A stretch of 64,000 nucleotides of DNA from Mastigocoleus testarum BC008. Lineage in GTDB: Bacteria; Cyanobacteriota; Cyanobacteriia; Cyanobacteriales; Nostocaceae. The position numbers and the translations under genes are program-made. The DNA lies in assembly GCF_001456025.1 (NCBI RefSeq), contig NZ_LMTZ01000100.1:1-64000 (forward strand), in the 5' to 3' direction. Below, piece by piece: positions 27,603 to 37,810 of the stretch. The notes under the pieces were generated by a model. The model was given only the letters and a program-made list of their open reading frames with translations, did no database searches and was not told the DNA's origin. Each line of letters opens with the position of its first letter. Position 1 is the first letter of the stretch.

Positions 27603-30600
27603 TCAAACGGAATTTATATTATCTGTTCCCACCAACATCCACAGCGCATCAATACCATTGCCTACATATTCGGTATCTTGGTGCTGGAAAATCCATTCAA
27701 TCACAGCAGGTTTAATATAGTTACAGTTTTTACCCAAGTTAGCCAAGGCATCAGCAGCACTCTCCCGCACGCTAAAATGCTCGTCCCCTAGTCTTGTTAA
27801 CAGTGGTTGTACTATCTGAGGTGCACCATTGCCTGAATTACCTAAACCAATAGCAGCACCCACACGCACACTAAAATTCTTATCCTCTAGCCGTGCTAAC
27901 ATTAGTTCCAATATCTGGGGCACTTCATTAGCCAAATTCCCCAAGAAATAAGCAACATACATACGCACAACGGAATGCTCATCTTTTAGTCCTGCTAACA
28001 GTTGTTTTATTATCTGGGGTGTACCATAACCCAAGTGGCTCAAGGCAATAGCAGTACCTATACGCACATCGCAATACTCATCCCCTAGTCTTGCTAACAG
28101 TTGTTCTACTATCTGAGGTGACCCATTACCCAACCAACCCAAGGCAATCGCAGCATAAACACGCACACTAGGATTCCCATCTCCTAGTTGTGTTAACAAG
28201 GCTGATATCACCTCGGGCGAGCTATTACCCAAATTGCCCAAGGCATTAGCAGCATACATGCGCACAATAGAATGCTCATCCCTTAGCCGTGCTAACAGTG
28301 CTGATACCACTTCGGGCGACCTATTACCTAAATTGCCCAAAGCATTAACAACACGTCTACGCACATCAGGATCCTCATCATCTAGCTGTGCTAACAGTGG
28401 TTCTACGACGTGAGGTGCCCCATCACCTAATTCGCCTAAGGCAATAGCAGCATACTCGCGCAGCAGACCAGAATCCTCACATTTTAACGCTGCTAACAGT
28501 ATTGATACCACCTCAGGTACCTCGTTACTCAATTTACCCAAGGCAATAGCAGCGCTCTGACACACATCAGAATAATCATCCACAAATAGCACCCATAGTG
28601 TTTCTACTGCCTCTTCTTTTTCCCCCAAAGCTGCACGATATTCCTGGAACCGCACTTTTTCCATCTGTTCTTCTGAATCTTTCAAAAGTTGTAGTGCTTC
28701 AGCTTCAAACTTACCTTCATTTAAACTGCGAAGGCTTTTGAAAACCTGTGCGCGGATTTTTCTACCTACCTGCTCATCACCACTAATTTCCAAATTAACT
28801 AATTGCTGCAAAATATCCGTCACCAAAGCATCATCTGCAACTTCTAAATCTTCCGCTAAACAGCTGCTTGCAAAAAATAGCTTTTGATGCAGCCATTGGT
28901 CGTGAGGTACAGGTTGCTCCAGAATATGCTTAATAGCTTTAGCAGCTTTTCTTGGCTTTTGCTGAGCAATTAACAGCAGCAATACCTCTCGCCAATGAGA
29001 GTCACAAAGATAGTTTTCAATATGTTCCAACACCACCTCAAATTCTTCATCTTCCTGACGGTAGCGGATATCTTCTGCTGCTAAATATTCCTGAAACGTC
29101 TTATGGACAAAAGCATAACAGTCTTGCCCTTGTTCGTTTAACAAACCTGTCCGTTCCCGAATATGTTCTACAAACCTTTGTGCTTCTGATTTAGCTCGAT
29201 ATTGCTCTAAGCGTTTTTGTTTGGCAATAAACTTGCTCAATTGACTAATTAATTGATCTTTATCAATTAGTGTCCCCCCTTCTGTATCTGCCGTACCTCC
29301 TTGGGTTTGAATCCAGTAAGCAAGTTGTTCCATCAAGCGGGGAATATCATCCCGATTCAGATATTCAAAAGGTAATTGATAATTCAGATCTTTATCTGCG
29401 TCCCAATTGGTTAACAGGGTATTAACCGCCCGGTCGTAAAGTTTGTAGCGTTGTCTGGGAAGATGGGCTTCATAACGATGAATTAGGGCAATAATAGTTA
29501 ACAGCAGTGGATTGCGGGCTAATTCTTGGATGCGCTTTTGTTCTGCTAAAGCTTTTTGTAAACTTTCTTGCCTTCTAGTTGCTTCCGTTGGATCTTGAAA
29601 GCGGCTTTGATACCACTTCTGAGTGAATTCCTTGATTTTGCGTTCGTCAAACAACTGCAATTGATAGTGGGGAAACTCGTCTGTGTGGAAAAAGTCTTGG
29701 CGATACCCTGCTGGACGAGAGGTAATGATTGTTTTATTTGATGGAAATTGCTCTAAAAAACATTCAATCCGGTTAACAATTTCATATCGTTTTCCAGGGT
29801 TTGCAACCTCATCCAAACCATCGAGTAAAATTAATGCTTTACCGTCTTCTAGCCAATATTCAAAAAATCCCGGTGGTGGTGGTTGTTTAACCTGCAAATT
29901 ACTGATAGCAAATTGGCGGATAAATTCTAAAATACTGAGATTATCTGCATGTCTAGCTAAATCCCGAATTCGAATTAAAATTGGTAACAAATTTTCTTCA
30001 GTCTCGAAATCTTCTTCCCACTGAAGTTTACTTTGAGCCAACATGACAGCAAAGTAGCTCATCAAAGTGGTTTTACCTGAGCCAGGTGCGCCCAGCAAAA
30101 CAAATTTATGGGACTTACTTTTAGTCAATAATTCTTGCGCAGAAAACTTTCTGAGTCCACCTTCTTCCAGCTTTATGAGTTGTCGTTGTTCTTGTATTAA
30201 TTCTGTTTGACGTTGATTAATATCTTGAGAGCGTGAAGCTTCTTCCACAAATACTAAATCCCGTCGCAATCTTGTAGATGAAATCTCTACAACATCAGGC
30301 ATCACAAAGATTTGTGGTAACTTAATCCCTGTCTTATCTGTTTCCTGTCCTTCTACACCGATACCCGCAAATTTAACGTCATCAAAGTAATAAGATATTT
30401 GTTGAAGATAATTTACTTTGGCAATTTTAATGTTTAAATAGGCAGTAGTCTTAGCAAAATAAGTATCTATAAATTTTTTTAGCCAATTGTTAATGCTTTT
30501 TGGGGGGAATTTCCATCGATTATTCTCTTTTTCTATCCCTTCCCAAATTTCAATTAATAAATCTAAGTTAGGAGATGTTTTCTCCCGCAGTGGTTTTTGT

Positions 30601-30854
30601 AATTCTTCCAGAACCGATGTTTTTTGAAAAAAAGCAGTTAAAACATCTCGTTGTTGCTTATCATCGCAGTAAAAAAACAATTTTTGTTCGTAGGGTTGCT
30701 GTTCGTCCCATTCATGAGCAGCGATAATCCCGGCTTTTAAAGCTTTTTCAAAATCAGAAGGATTGAAAACACTGTTAACTTTAGCAATGAGTGGTTTTGC
30801 TACTGGAATTACTACCTTGAGTACAGTGCTGATCGTTCCTAAATCTAAGGGCAT
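27603..30854 (-). CDS. NACHT NTPase with C-terminal HEAT repeats
   Basis: A 1083-residue STAND protein. The N-terminal 200 residues are helical without a recognised catalytic motif. The NACHT module has Walker A LLGAPGSGKTTLMSY (Lys261), Walker B KALILLDGLDEVANP (Asp345) and a following TSRPAGYRQDFF sensor block. A winged-helix/helical region leads into about nine HEAT-like units from residue 770 on, for example DEDPDVRRRVVNALGNLGN. Bacterial NACHT proteins include antiphage defence proteins and signalling switches; which applies here is not evident. It is monocistronic, convergent with the GGCT gene, and begins with ATG at 30854. Confidence 0.88.
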   Translation of the reverse strand: MPLDLGTISTVLKVVIPVAKPLIAKVNSVFNPSDFEKALKAGIIAAHEWDEQQPYEQKLFFYCDDKQQRDVLTAFFQKTSVLEELQKPLREKTSPNLDLLIEIWEGIEKENNRWKFPPKSINNWLKKFIDTYFAKTTAYLNIKIAKVNYLQQISYYFDDVKFAGIGVEGQETDKTGIKLPQIFVMPDVVEISSTRLRRDLVFVEEASRSQDINQRQTELIQEQRQLIKLEEGGLRKFSAQELLTKSKSHKFVLLGAPGSGKTTLMSYFAVMLAQSKLQWEEDFETEENLLPILIRIRDLARHADNLSILEFIRQFAISNLQVKQPPPPGFFEYWLEDGKALILLDGLDEVANPGKRYEIVNRIECFLEQFPSNKTIITSRPAGYRQDFFHTDEFPHYQLQLFDERKIKEFTQKWYQSRFQDPTEATRRQESLQKALAEQKRIQELARNPLLLTIIALIHRYEAHLPRQRYKLYDRAVNTLLTNWDADKDLNYQLPFEYLNRDDIPRLMEQLAYWIQTQGGTADTEGGTLIDKDQLISQLSKFIAKQKRLEQYRAKSEAQRFVEHIRERTGLLNEQGQDCYAFVHKTFQEYLAAEDIRYRQEDEEFEVVLEHIENYLCDSHWREVLLLLIAQQKPRKAAKAIKHILEQPVPHDQWLHQKLFFASSCLAEDLEVADDALVTDILQQLVNLEISGDEQVGRKIRAQVFKSLRSLNEGKFEAEALQLLKDSEEQMEKVRFQEYRAALGEKEEAVETLWVLFVDDYSDVCQSAAIALGKLSNEVPEVVSILLAALKCEDSGLLREYAAIALGELGDGAPHVVEPLLAQLDDEDPDVRRRVVNALGNLGNRSPEVVSALLARLRDEHSIVRMYAANALGNLGNSSPEVISALLTQLGDGNPSVRVYAAIALGWLGNGSPQIVEQLLARLGDEYCDVRIGTAIALSHLGYGTPQIIKQLLAGLKDEHSVVRMYVAYFLGNLANEVPQILELMLARLEDKNFSVRVGAAIGLGNSGNGAPQIVQPLLTRLGDEHFSVRESAADALANLGKNCNYIKPAVIEWIFQHQDTEYVGNGIDALWMLVGTDNINSV

Positions 30855-31026
30855 TTTTCTAGGAGCAGTGTTTTACAATGTATTTTATCTTACGCGTAAC
30901 AAAATATCTTTCTTCCCATGTGAAGAGCAATATTATAAGAAGATTAACTCCTCATGTTTTTGTTTTTAGGATTTGAACACCATAGGCTACATAAATAGGA
31001 ACACAAGGATATTATTTCCTGGTTCA

Positions 31027-31115
31027 TTTTTAAACGTTTTGTTGCTCGCCCCTCACCTGTGTTTTAACAGAGGAATATTTCTGGAATTTATTTACTCATA
31101 TAGACAAATTACAAA
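31027..31115 (+). pseudogene. Decayed copy 1 of the GGCT 3' region
   Basis: The DNA matches the GGCT gene around CTCACCTGT, CAGAGGAATATT and CTGGAATTTATTTACT (GGCT positions about 27160-27225). Small deletions break the frame. The 83-residue frame at 30973-31224 is out of phase with GGCT and is not a gene. Confidence 0.7.
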
Positions 31116-31238
31116 AGTACAAAAAATAGTCTTACATCGCAGTAAGTATCTATGTTCAGATATTATATTTTGTGAAAAAGTAAGCAGAGAATGGGAAAAA
31201 ACATCTCCTAACCCAAAAATTTAGTACCACATGCAGGA

Positions 31239-31406
31239 GTTAACAAATTACTAACGCAAGTCGTCCCCGATAAACGCGAGGCGTTCCGCGTTCGCGATCG
31301 CACCTATTTTTCCCATTGTTATTCTGTGCTGCGCGTTGCTCTCACCTGCAATTTACCAAAGCAATATTGCTGTGAATCGTTGACTGAGATGTACAAATTA
31401 CAACAA
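31239..31406 (+). pseudogene. Decayed copy 2 of the GGCT 3' region, with an inserted small repeat
   Basis: Starting at GTTAACAAAT, the DNA follows GGCT (from about 27110) through CCCCGAT. It is then interrupted by 30 bases (31272-31301: GCGAGGCGTTCCGCG, then a HIP1 octamer) and resumes at ACCTATTTT. The translated part VALTCNLPKQYC, then EMYKLQQ, matches ALTCGLPEEYC, then KMYQLQC of the intact protein. Confidence 0.75.
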
Positions 31407-31649
31407 TACCCAAAAAAGCCTAAAAGTATAAATAAATTCACCATTAGGTTGGGTAATATGACCCATTATTTTTTATCTTTGCTATTCACTCATTATGCTA
31501 GTTAAGGGAGACCTCATTGAAAAAATCCTCCCTTGGGGGAGGTTAGGAGGGGGTTGCACCTTGGAGGTTAGGAGGGGGTTAAAAATCTTGTGGGAAAAGA
31601 TGTAATACCATAAATTTTCCTTGGGCTGCTGAGTGCAAGAACGCCCAAA
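31407..31649. other. Spacer between GGCT remnants and the clpC terminator
   Basis: It contains a direct repeat of GGAGGTTAGGAGGGGGTT-like text at about 31538-31580. No gene is recognised. Confidence 0.5.
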
Positions 31650-31678
31650 CAAAAAACCCCCGGTACCACTACCAGGGG
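31650..31678 (-). terminator. Intrinsic terminator of clpC
   Basis: On the minus strand CCCCTGGTAGTGGTACCGGGGG folds as a strong GC-rich hairpin (CCCC-GGTA against TACC-GGGG) and is followed directly by TTTTTTG. It lies about 140 bases downstream of the clpC stop codon. Confidence 0.8.
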
Positions 31679-31820
31679 CAAAATTAATTATTACCATTTC
31701 ACCTGATGTTTGCCAAAGGACATTAAATCCTACAGATTTTTCCCCTAGGGGAAAAGTGTTTTGAGTAACGATTGCATTTTAGCGCAAAAATGGTGATTTG
31801 GTATAAATATTAGCTAACTC

Positions 31821-34277
31821 TTAGCTAACTCCAGCTAAAAGTAACTCGGCTTTTTCTGACTTATTGATAACTACTTGACCGTCATCATCAACATCAATGA
31901 TTGCTGTGTCACCGGCTCCAACTTCACCGCCGAGAATTGCTTCCGCTAACGAATCTTCTAACAGTCGCATAATCGCCCGACGTAAAGGTCTTGCACCGTA
32001 ACTAGGATCGTAACCTTCTTGAACAACACGTTCCTTGAAGCGTTCGGTAACCTCCAGAGTAATTTCCTTCTCTGTGAGACGGTTAATAATATCTTTCAGT
32101 AAGATGTCAGCAATTTGCTTGACTTCATCCTTATTAAGTTGAGTAAAGACGATAACTTCATCAAGTCTGTTGAGGAATTCTGGACGGAAGAAACCTTTAA
32201 GTTCTTCGTTCACCAAAGTTTTAATTCGGTTGTAGCTTGCATCGACTTCTGAATCTAACTCGAAGCCCAAACCACCACCACCTTTTTCGATCACTTTGGA
32301 ACCAATATTAGAAGTCAAGATAATCAAAGTATTCTTGAAGTCCACTTTGCGTCCTTTGGCGTCGGTAAGATGTCCGTCATCCAAAATCTGTAGCAACATG
32401 TTGAATATATCGGGATGCGCTTTTTCGATTTCGTCGAAGAGCAACACGGTATAAGGTTTGCGCCGTACAGCTTCTGTCAATTGTCCGCCTTCATCGTATC
32501 CCACAAAACCAGGAGGGGAACCGATTAATTTGGAAACGGTATGACGTTCCATATACTCGGACATATCCAAGCGAATCATCGCATCTTCCGCACCGAAGAA
32601 ATAAGCAGCTAAAGATTTCGCTAATTCTGTTTTACCAACACCCGTTGGACCAGAGAAAATAAAACTCGCAATGGGTCGGTTGGGATTTTTTAAACCGACA
32701 CGAGCGCGTCGAACTGCTCGAGAAACAGCGGTAACAGCCTGGTCTTGACCGATTAGTCGTTCGTGCAATGTATCTTCGAGGTGGAGTAACATCTCCGACT
32801 CAGATTCTGTCAACTTATTGACAGGTACCCCGGTCCATGAAGCTACGATTTGAGCAATATCTTCTTCACTGACATTAGGAGTGCTAACAAACTGCTGATT
32901 TTCTGATTCTGATTGCAGCTTGGTTTCCAAATCTAATTCGCGATCGCGTAACTTACCAGCCTTATCAAAATCCTGGATTTGAACCGCTTCATGTTTGGCT
33001 TTTGCAACAGTTCTCAGTTCGCGCTTTAATTCCCGATTGGTAGAATTCATGGAATTACGCAATCTGACCCGAGAACCAGCCTCATCAATCAAGTCGATTG
33101 CTTTATCCGGTAAGAAGCGATCGCTAATGTAACGGTCTGATAATTCTGCAGCTGCGACCAAAGCGTCATCAGTAATAGTGACCTTATGATGTTGCTCGTA
33201 AGCACCGCGCAGACCTTGGAGAATTTGAATGGTATCTTCAACAGACGGTTCGCCAATCATAATTGGTTGGAAACGTCTTTCCAGGGCTGCATCGCCTTCA
33301 ACATGCTTCCGGTACTCATCAAGGGTAGTTGCTCCCAAACATTGGAGTTCTCCCCGAGCTAAAGCGGGTTTGAGAATATTCGCAGCATCCATGCTACCTT
33401 CAATTCCACCAGCACCGACCACGGTATGAATTTCGTCAATAACGAGAATGATGTTCCCCTCAGAACGAATTTCTTCCATGATTTTCTTTAGGCGTTCCTC
33501 AAAATCACCACGGAAGCGGGTACCAGCCACTAATAACCCCATATCAAGGTTAAATACCTGTCTGTCAAACAAAACTTCAGGAACATCTTGATTGACAATC
33601 CGCTGGGCTAAACCTTCAGCGATCGCAGTTTTACCAACCCCTGGTTCGCCGATTAAGACGGGATTGTTTTTGGTTCGACGACCGAGAATTTGAATCGTGC
33701 GTTGAATTTCTTTTTGGCGACCAACAACGGGGTCGAGCTTACCTTCTTGGGCTAGTTTGGTGAGATTTCGACCAAAATCTTCTAAGGTTAGCTTTTTATT
33801 TCGTCTCGATCCCCCACTACCCGGGGTAACCGATACTGGTGCTTCTTCACCCAAATAACGAATTACAGCAGTGCGGATATCTTGAAGGTCTACACCTAAG
33901 TTTTGTAAAACCTTTGCAGCGACACCTTCTCCTGCTTCAGTTAAACCTAAAAGTAAATGTTCTGTACTAATGTAATTATGTCCCAGAGTCCGAGCTTCCT
34001 TAAATGACTGCTCAAACAAACTCTTGACTTTAGGAGTAAAAGGAATTTCCGGTGGAATAAAACCAGAACCCCGACCAATGATTTTTTCTACCTCAAGTCG
34101 GGAATCTTTGAGGGTTACCCCCAAGTCGGTCAGCACTTTTGCAGCAACCCCATTTCCTTCTCCCATCAAACCCAGGAGAATTTGTTCTGTTCCAACGAAG
34201 TTGTGTCCCAGTCGACGTGCTTCTTCCTGGGCGAGCATAACTACTTTAATAGCTTCGGAAGTGAAATGTTCAAACAT
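31821..34277 (-). CDS. clpC: ATP-dependent Clp protease ATPase subunit ClpC
   Basis: An 818-residue HSP100 unfoldase that feeds substrates to ClpP-type peptidases. It starts MFEHFTSEAIKVVMLAQEEA, with two Clp_N repeats up to about residue 145. The first AAA domain has GEPGVGKTAIAEGLA; the UVR segment typical of ClpC (QDFDKAGKLRDRELDLETK) follows; the second AAA domain has FSGPTGVGKTELAKSLA; the C-terminal D2-small domain has GARPLRRAIMRLLEDSLAE. A frame extends 18 codons further to 34331, but MFEHF is the conserved start of the family. ClpC is essential or nearly so in cyanobacteria. It is monocistronic with a strong terminator. Confidence 0.97.
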   Translation of the reverse strand: MFEHFTSEAIKVVMLAQEEARRLGHNFVGTEQILLGLMGEGNGVAAKVLTDLGVTLKDSRLEVEKIIGRGSGFIPPEIPFTPKVKSLFEQSFKEARTLGHNYISTEHLLLGLTEAGEGVAAKVLQNLGVDLQDIRTAVIRYLGEEAPVSVTPGSGGSRRNKKLTLEDFGRNLTKLAQEGKLDPVVGRQKEIQRTIQILGRRTKNNPVLIGEPGVGKTAIAEGLAQRIVNQDVPEVLFDRQVFNLDMGLLVAGTRFRGDFEERLKKIMEEIRSEGNIILVIDEIHTVVGAGGIEGSMDAANILKPALARGELQCLGATTLDEYRKHVEGDAALERRFQPIMIGEPSVEDTIQILQGLRGAYEQHHKVTITDDALVAAAELSDRYISDRFLPDKAIDLIDEAGSRVRLRNSMNSTNRELKRELRTVAKAKHEAVQIQDFDKAGKLRDRELDLETKLQSESENQQFVSTPNVSEEDIAQIVASWTGVPVNKLTESESEMLLHLEDTLHERLIGQDQAVTAVSRAVRRARVGLKNPNRPIASFIFSGPTGVGKTELAKSLAAYFFGAEDAMIRLDMSEYMERHTVSKLIGSPPGFVGYDEGGQLTEAVRRKPYTVLLFDEIEKAHPDIFNMLLQILDDGHLTDAKGRKVDFKNTLIILTSNIGSKVIEKGGGGLGFELDSEVDASYNRIKTLVNEELKGFFRPEFLNRLDEVIVFTQLNKDEVKQIADILLKDIINRLTEKEITLEVTERFKERVVQEGYDPSYGARPLRRAIMRLLEDSLAEAILGGEVGAGDTAIIDVDDDGQVVINKSEKAELLLAGVS

Positions 34278-34538
34278 ATTGGGTTCTTGCTCCCTTGCTG
34301 AACGAGCTGGATGAGAGAAATTGACCCTCACCTTGAATATTTGTGTTTGTGTATTTTCTTAAGGATAATGTAACTTTATTAAAAGTAAGCTGACAGTGGG
34401 GAGAGCCGTAAGCACCCAGGTGTGGTAGCCGTCTTTTGGGCATAAATAGCCCTTGAATCGCTACTTCGCAGCTTAGAATCAATAAATTAACAACATATCC
34501 CCAACGGTAATTTTTAAGTATACAATCCAAAATTAAAT

Positions 34539-34829
34539 ATGAGCGAAACTAATAAAGACCAGCAACATCCACTTTATAATCGCGAACGTCCCTTGGTTGA
34601 TAGTTTACTCAATCAAGAGGCAACCGACTACAATTTAGCAGAGTTGGCAAGGTTAAGAATTCGTTATTGTGGTTTTCCTGGCGCGAGGGATGTTCAAGAA
34701 AAATTAGACGGGATCATGAAACAGTGGGGGTTAACAGAAGAGGAACTTTTTGAAAAAACTCATATTATTCATCAAAAAGCCGGAATATATGAACTTCGCG
34801 GGAAAAAGAAAGAGGAGGATTGGAATTAG
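34539..34829 (+). CDS. DUF3288 family protein
   Basis: A 96-residue protein, MSETNKDQQHPLYNRERPLV, then AELARLRIRYCGFPGARDVQ, then WGLTEEELFEKTHIIHQ. This is the pattern I associate with the cyanobacterial DUF3288 family, whose function is unknown. It is acidic and soluble with no membrane segment. It is divergent from clpC, separated by 260 bases, so the two could share a regulatory region. Confidence 0.8.
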   Translation: MSETNKDQQHPLYNRERPLVDSLLNQEATDYNLAELARLRIRYCGFPGARDVQEKLDGIMKQWGLTEEELFEKTHIIHQKAGIYELRGKKKEEDWN

Positions 34830-34924
34830 GGGTCAGTTATCAGTTAACAGTTAGCAGTTTATGGCTAACACCACGCCCTTACGGGCTACAATTGACAGTT
34901 AACAATTTGCCAATTCCATAAAAT

Positions 34925-36424
34925 CTAATTCTCCTGTTTATTGCCTGTTTCCCGATATTTTTTGAGTTTTTGCCTTAAATTCTCTGATTTTTCCGAATTT
35001 AAGGAAGATGGAGAAATTTCTGGTGTAGAATTTTTATCTTTACTTTTTGTTTGGGGCTTAATTGTTTTAGTAGGAATTTTTGACTTTGACGGGGCTGATA
35101 ACTCTTTATTTTGTTCTAATGCAATCCTAGAAACAGTACTTTGAGAATTTTGCAACGTCGTTTTCACCGATTCCAATTGTGACGCCACTTGAACCTGTTT
35201 CTCTATTGTTTGTGTGGAGGACACCAAGCCACTTAAACCACCAACGAGTTCTTTGAGATTTTGTCTAAACTTTGGGTCGCCCGTCAATTCATCCAAATCA
35301 GAAGTGATTTTCTGAGTATTTTCAAATGTAACTCGTGCTGAATCTAAGGTTTGTTGTAAAACTAACAGATTATTTGGTTCATTAAGTGTTTTAGTAACAT
35401 CACGTAAATTTGCTGAGGCTTGGCTAGCATTAGCAGAAAGACTTTCTAAGTTTTGTACCAATTCCCCTTCAGTTAAACGGTTAATAGTCGGTGAAAGACT
35501 CTCAACTGTTTGACGTAGCTGCTGACTGGTTTGGGTCACATTATCTAACGCTGTTACTAAAGAGGAACGATTATTTGTCACTAAATCATCCACATTAGCC
35601 AACAAATTATTAACCTGTTTTGTTGTCAAACTAATATCTTTAGCGGTGTTACGAAATTCTTTTGCAACAGCACCAATTTCATTAGCTGTAGACCCAAATT
35701 GCTCGATCGCTTCATTGGTTGATGCAGTAACCTGTTTGGAAGCAGTTGCAACCGAACTTGCAGCAGAGGAAAAAGTATTTAGATCCTTTTGGCTTTCTCT
35801 AACTAATTTAGAAACATCTTTACTGAGTAACGTTAATTGTTCTGCAGCTTTAGAAGTATTTTGTAACGCATCATTGACGTTAGCATAAACACCCGGCTGG
35901 GAATAAAGCTTTGTGAACGCGCTACTAGAACGAATGAGTTCGTCAATATTAACGCCAATTTCACCTTTTAAACGGGAACCATTACAAACAATAAGTTTTT
36001 TATTACAACTTTCCTCTGAAGGTTTACCAAACTTTTGATTTGCGGGTAGCGATGCGTTAGGTGTTATGTCTATAATGCTTTCGCTAATTAACCCTGACTG
36101 ATTGGCTTCTATCTTAGAATTTTTGGGGATAATTAAATTTGGATCGTTAATTTCAATTTCGACTTCAACATTATTTGGTCTGGGACGTACTTGAGCAATG
36201 TTACCAACCTTGACACCCCGATAACGAACTACGGCTCCTTTTTGCATTCCACCAGCATTTTTAAATTCCACAATTGCTTTGTAAGAATTACCAGCAGCAG
36301 TTAACCTGTTCAGCCATAAGATAACTATCCCAAATACACCTAGTCCTAGTAGGAGCAACAAGCCTACAGAACCTTCTCGAAATGCTCGCGTAGAAGCGAA
36401 GCTGTTAATTGAACTACCTCGCAT
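34925..36424 (-). CDS. MCE/MlaD family lipid-transport protein
   Basis: A 499-residue protein with an N-terminal membrane anchor (LLLLLGLGVFGIVILWL, about residues 20-36) followed by an MCE domain (KAIVEFKNAGGMQKGAVVRY, RGVKVGNIAQVRPR). A long helical part follows, rich in Gln, Ser, Thr and Asn (about 160-440), and a Lys/Ser-rich tail. MCE proteins bind lipids in the periplasm and work with an ABC ATPase and permease. The ATPase gene lies 367 bases upstream on the same strand; no permease is in the window. The ATG at 36424, with GAGGGGAGG upstream, is much better than the TTG at 36439. Confidence 0.9.
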   Translation of the reverse strand: MRGSSINSFASTRAFREGSVGLLLLLGLGVFGIVILWLNRLTAAGNSYKAIVEFKNAGGMQKGAVVRYRGVKVGNIAQVRPRPNNVEVEIEINDPNLIIPKNSKIEANQSGLISESIIDITPNASLPANQKFGKPSEESCNKKLIVCNGSRLKGEIGVNIDELIRSSSAFTKLYSQPGVYANVNDALQNTSKAAEQLTLLSKDVSKLVRESQKDLNTFSSAASSVATASKQVTASTNEAIEQFGSTANEIGAVAKEFRNTAKDISLTTKQVNNLLANVDDLVTNNRSSLVTALDNVTQTSQQLRQTVESLSPTINRLTEGELVQNLESLSANASQASANLRDVTKTLNEPNNLLVLQQTLDSARVTFENTQKITSDLDELTGDPKFRQNLKELVGGLSGLVSSTQTIEKQVQVASQLESVKTTLQNSQSTVSRIALEQNKELSAPSKSKIPTKTIKPQTKSKDKNSTPEISPSSLNSEKSENLRQKLKKYRETGNKQEN

Positions 36425-36791
36425 TTTTCCTCCCCTCAAGATCTGGGATTTTAGATTTCAGACTCTAAAGCCCTAAGATTTACATATCATTCAAATTGAC
36501 TTATCCAAATTGATTTATAAAAGTAGATTATTTATAAAAATAGATTTCTTATGAAAATAAATATCAGCTAGGTTTCATTTCTTCAATCCTAAACCTAAAT
36601 CCAAAAATGCAATTCTAAAATTTTCGATTCTAGATTTGATTCTAGATTTGATTCTAAAGTTTCTAAATCTAGAATTTTCAAATCTAAAACCTCTAAACCT
36701 AAAAGTCTTAAATCTCAAAGTTCTAAATCTCAAAGTTCCAAATCTAAAATTCCGAAAACTAAAATTTTTAATCGTTTTTCGAAATTGTTAG
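36425..36791. repeat. AT-rich spacer with TCTAAATC-type degenerate repeats
   Basis: Positions about 36590-36770 consist of imperfect copies of a unit close to TCTAAATCTAAAA. It separates the MCE gene from its ATPase gene. No gene or terminator hairpin is evident. Confidence 0.65.
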
Positions 36792-37577
36792 TTATCCTGC
36801 AACTTGAATTGGACCATCAATATTTCCACTCATAAACTGCTTCATATAAGGATGATCAGTTGTATCGATTTCACTAACCGAACCTTGCCACTGTACTTTA
36901 CCCTGATATAAAAATATAATTCTATCGGCTGTACGACGAATAGTACTTTCTTGGTGGGTCACAATGGCATAAGTGCTGCAAACCCCTTGCATTGATTGTA
37001 GATCCCGAATTAAATCTTCTATCACTGTTGAAGCAATTGGGTCAAGTCCAGCTGTCGGCTCATCATAAAGTAAAACTTCCGCTCCTTCTTTGGGAGCATC
37101 TGGATTAGACATAATGGCGCGAGCAAAACTGACTCGCTTTCGCATCCCACCGGAAAGTTCGGCTGGATAAAGGTTACCTATTCCAGGTAAGCCAACCATT
37201 TCGAGTTTTTTATTTACCAACTGACGAATACGTTCGGGCGATAACTGAGAATGCTGATATAGCAAAAATCCAATATTTTCTTCCACCGTTAGGGAATCAA
37301 ATAATGCTGCTTGTTGAAAGACCATCCCGATACCAACTGGATCATCTTTTGTGTCTTCTATCAACCCTTGGCGTCGAACGCCTTGAACATAGATTTCACC
37401 TTCATCAACATTTGTGAGTCCAGCAATCAATCTTAATATAGTAGATTTACCAGTACCACTAGGACCGATAATTCCTAGCGCTTCTCCTCGGTAAATTTTT
37501 AAATCCAAACGGTCTAAAACTTTATTGCTACCAAAGGATTTAGAAACACCTTTTAATTCAATTAGCGGTTCGTTCAT
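36792..37577 (-). CDS. ABC transporter ATP-binding protein, MlaF type
   Basis: A 261-residue ATPase. Walker A is GPSGTGKST (residues 38-46), the Q-loop lies in GMVFQQAALFDSLTV, the signature is LSGGMRKRVSFARAI, Walker B is VLLYDEPTAGLDP, and the switch histidine lies in AIVTHQE. These sequences are those of the Mla/TGD lipid-transport ATPases rather than importers of small nutrients. With the adjacent MCE protein it should move lipids between membranes; the permease must be encoded elsewhere. The start is ATG at 37577. Confidence 0.92.
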   Translation of the reverse strand: MNEPLIELKGVSKSFGSNKVLDRLDLKIYRGEALGIIGPSGTGKSTILRLIAGLTNVDEGEIYVQGVRRQGLIEDTKDDPVGIGMVFQQAALFDSLTVEENIGFLLYQHSQLSPERIRQLVNKKLEMVGLPGIGNLYPAELSGGMRKRVSFARAIMSNPDAPKEGAEVLLYDEPTAGLDPIASTVIEDLIRDLQSMQGVCSTYAIVTHQESTIRRTADRIIFLYQGKVQWQGSVSEIDTTDHPYMKQFMSGNIDGPIQVAG

Positions 37578-37810
37578 CGGTTAGTAGTTAATGGCGGTTA
37601 GCATTTATTTATTCAACAGTAAATTTTCTACGGAAAGTCGGATCGATGGCAAATCTGACTCAGTTTAGTTCTACGTGATGGAAGTAGCATTTTCCGTATA
37701 CTGGTTTAGCTGCGAACGAGCAGGCTTCTGCGAATAATACTGCAAAAATGACTTCAAGATACAAAAACGATTAATTCCCCCTGCTTTCTAAGTGTTTTTG
37801 GATTTGTAGC

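Noticed and set aside
30973..31224. 83-residue plus-strand frame
   Set aside because: It is out of phase with the GGCT homology that explains this DNA and has no family features.
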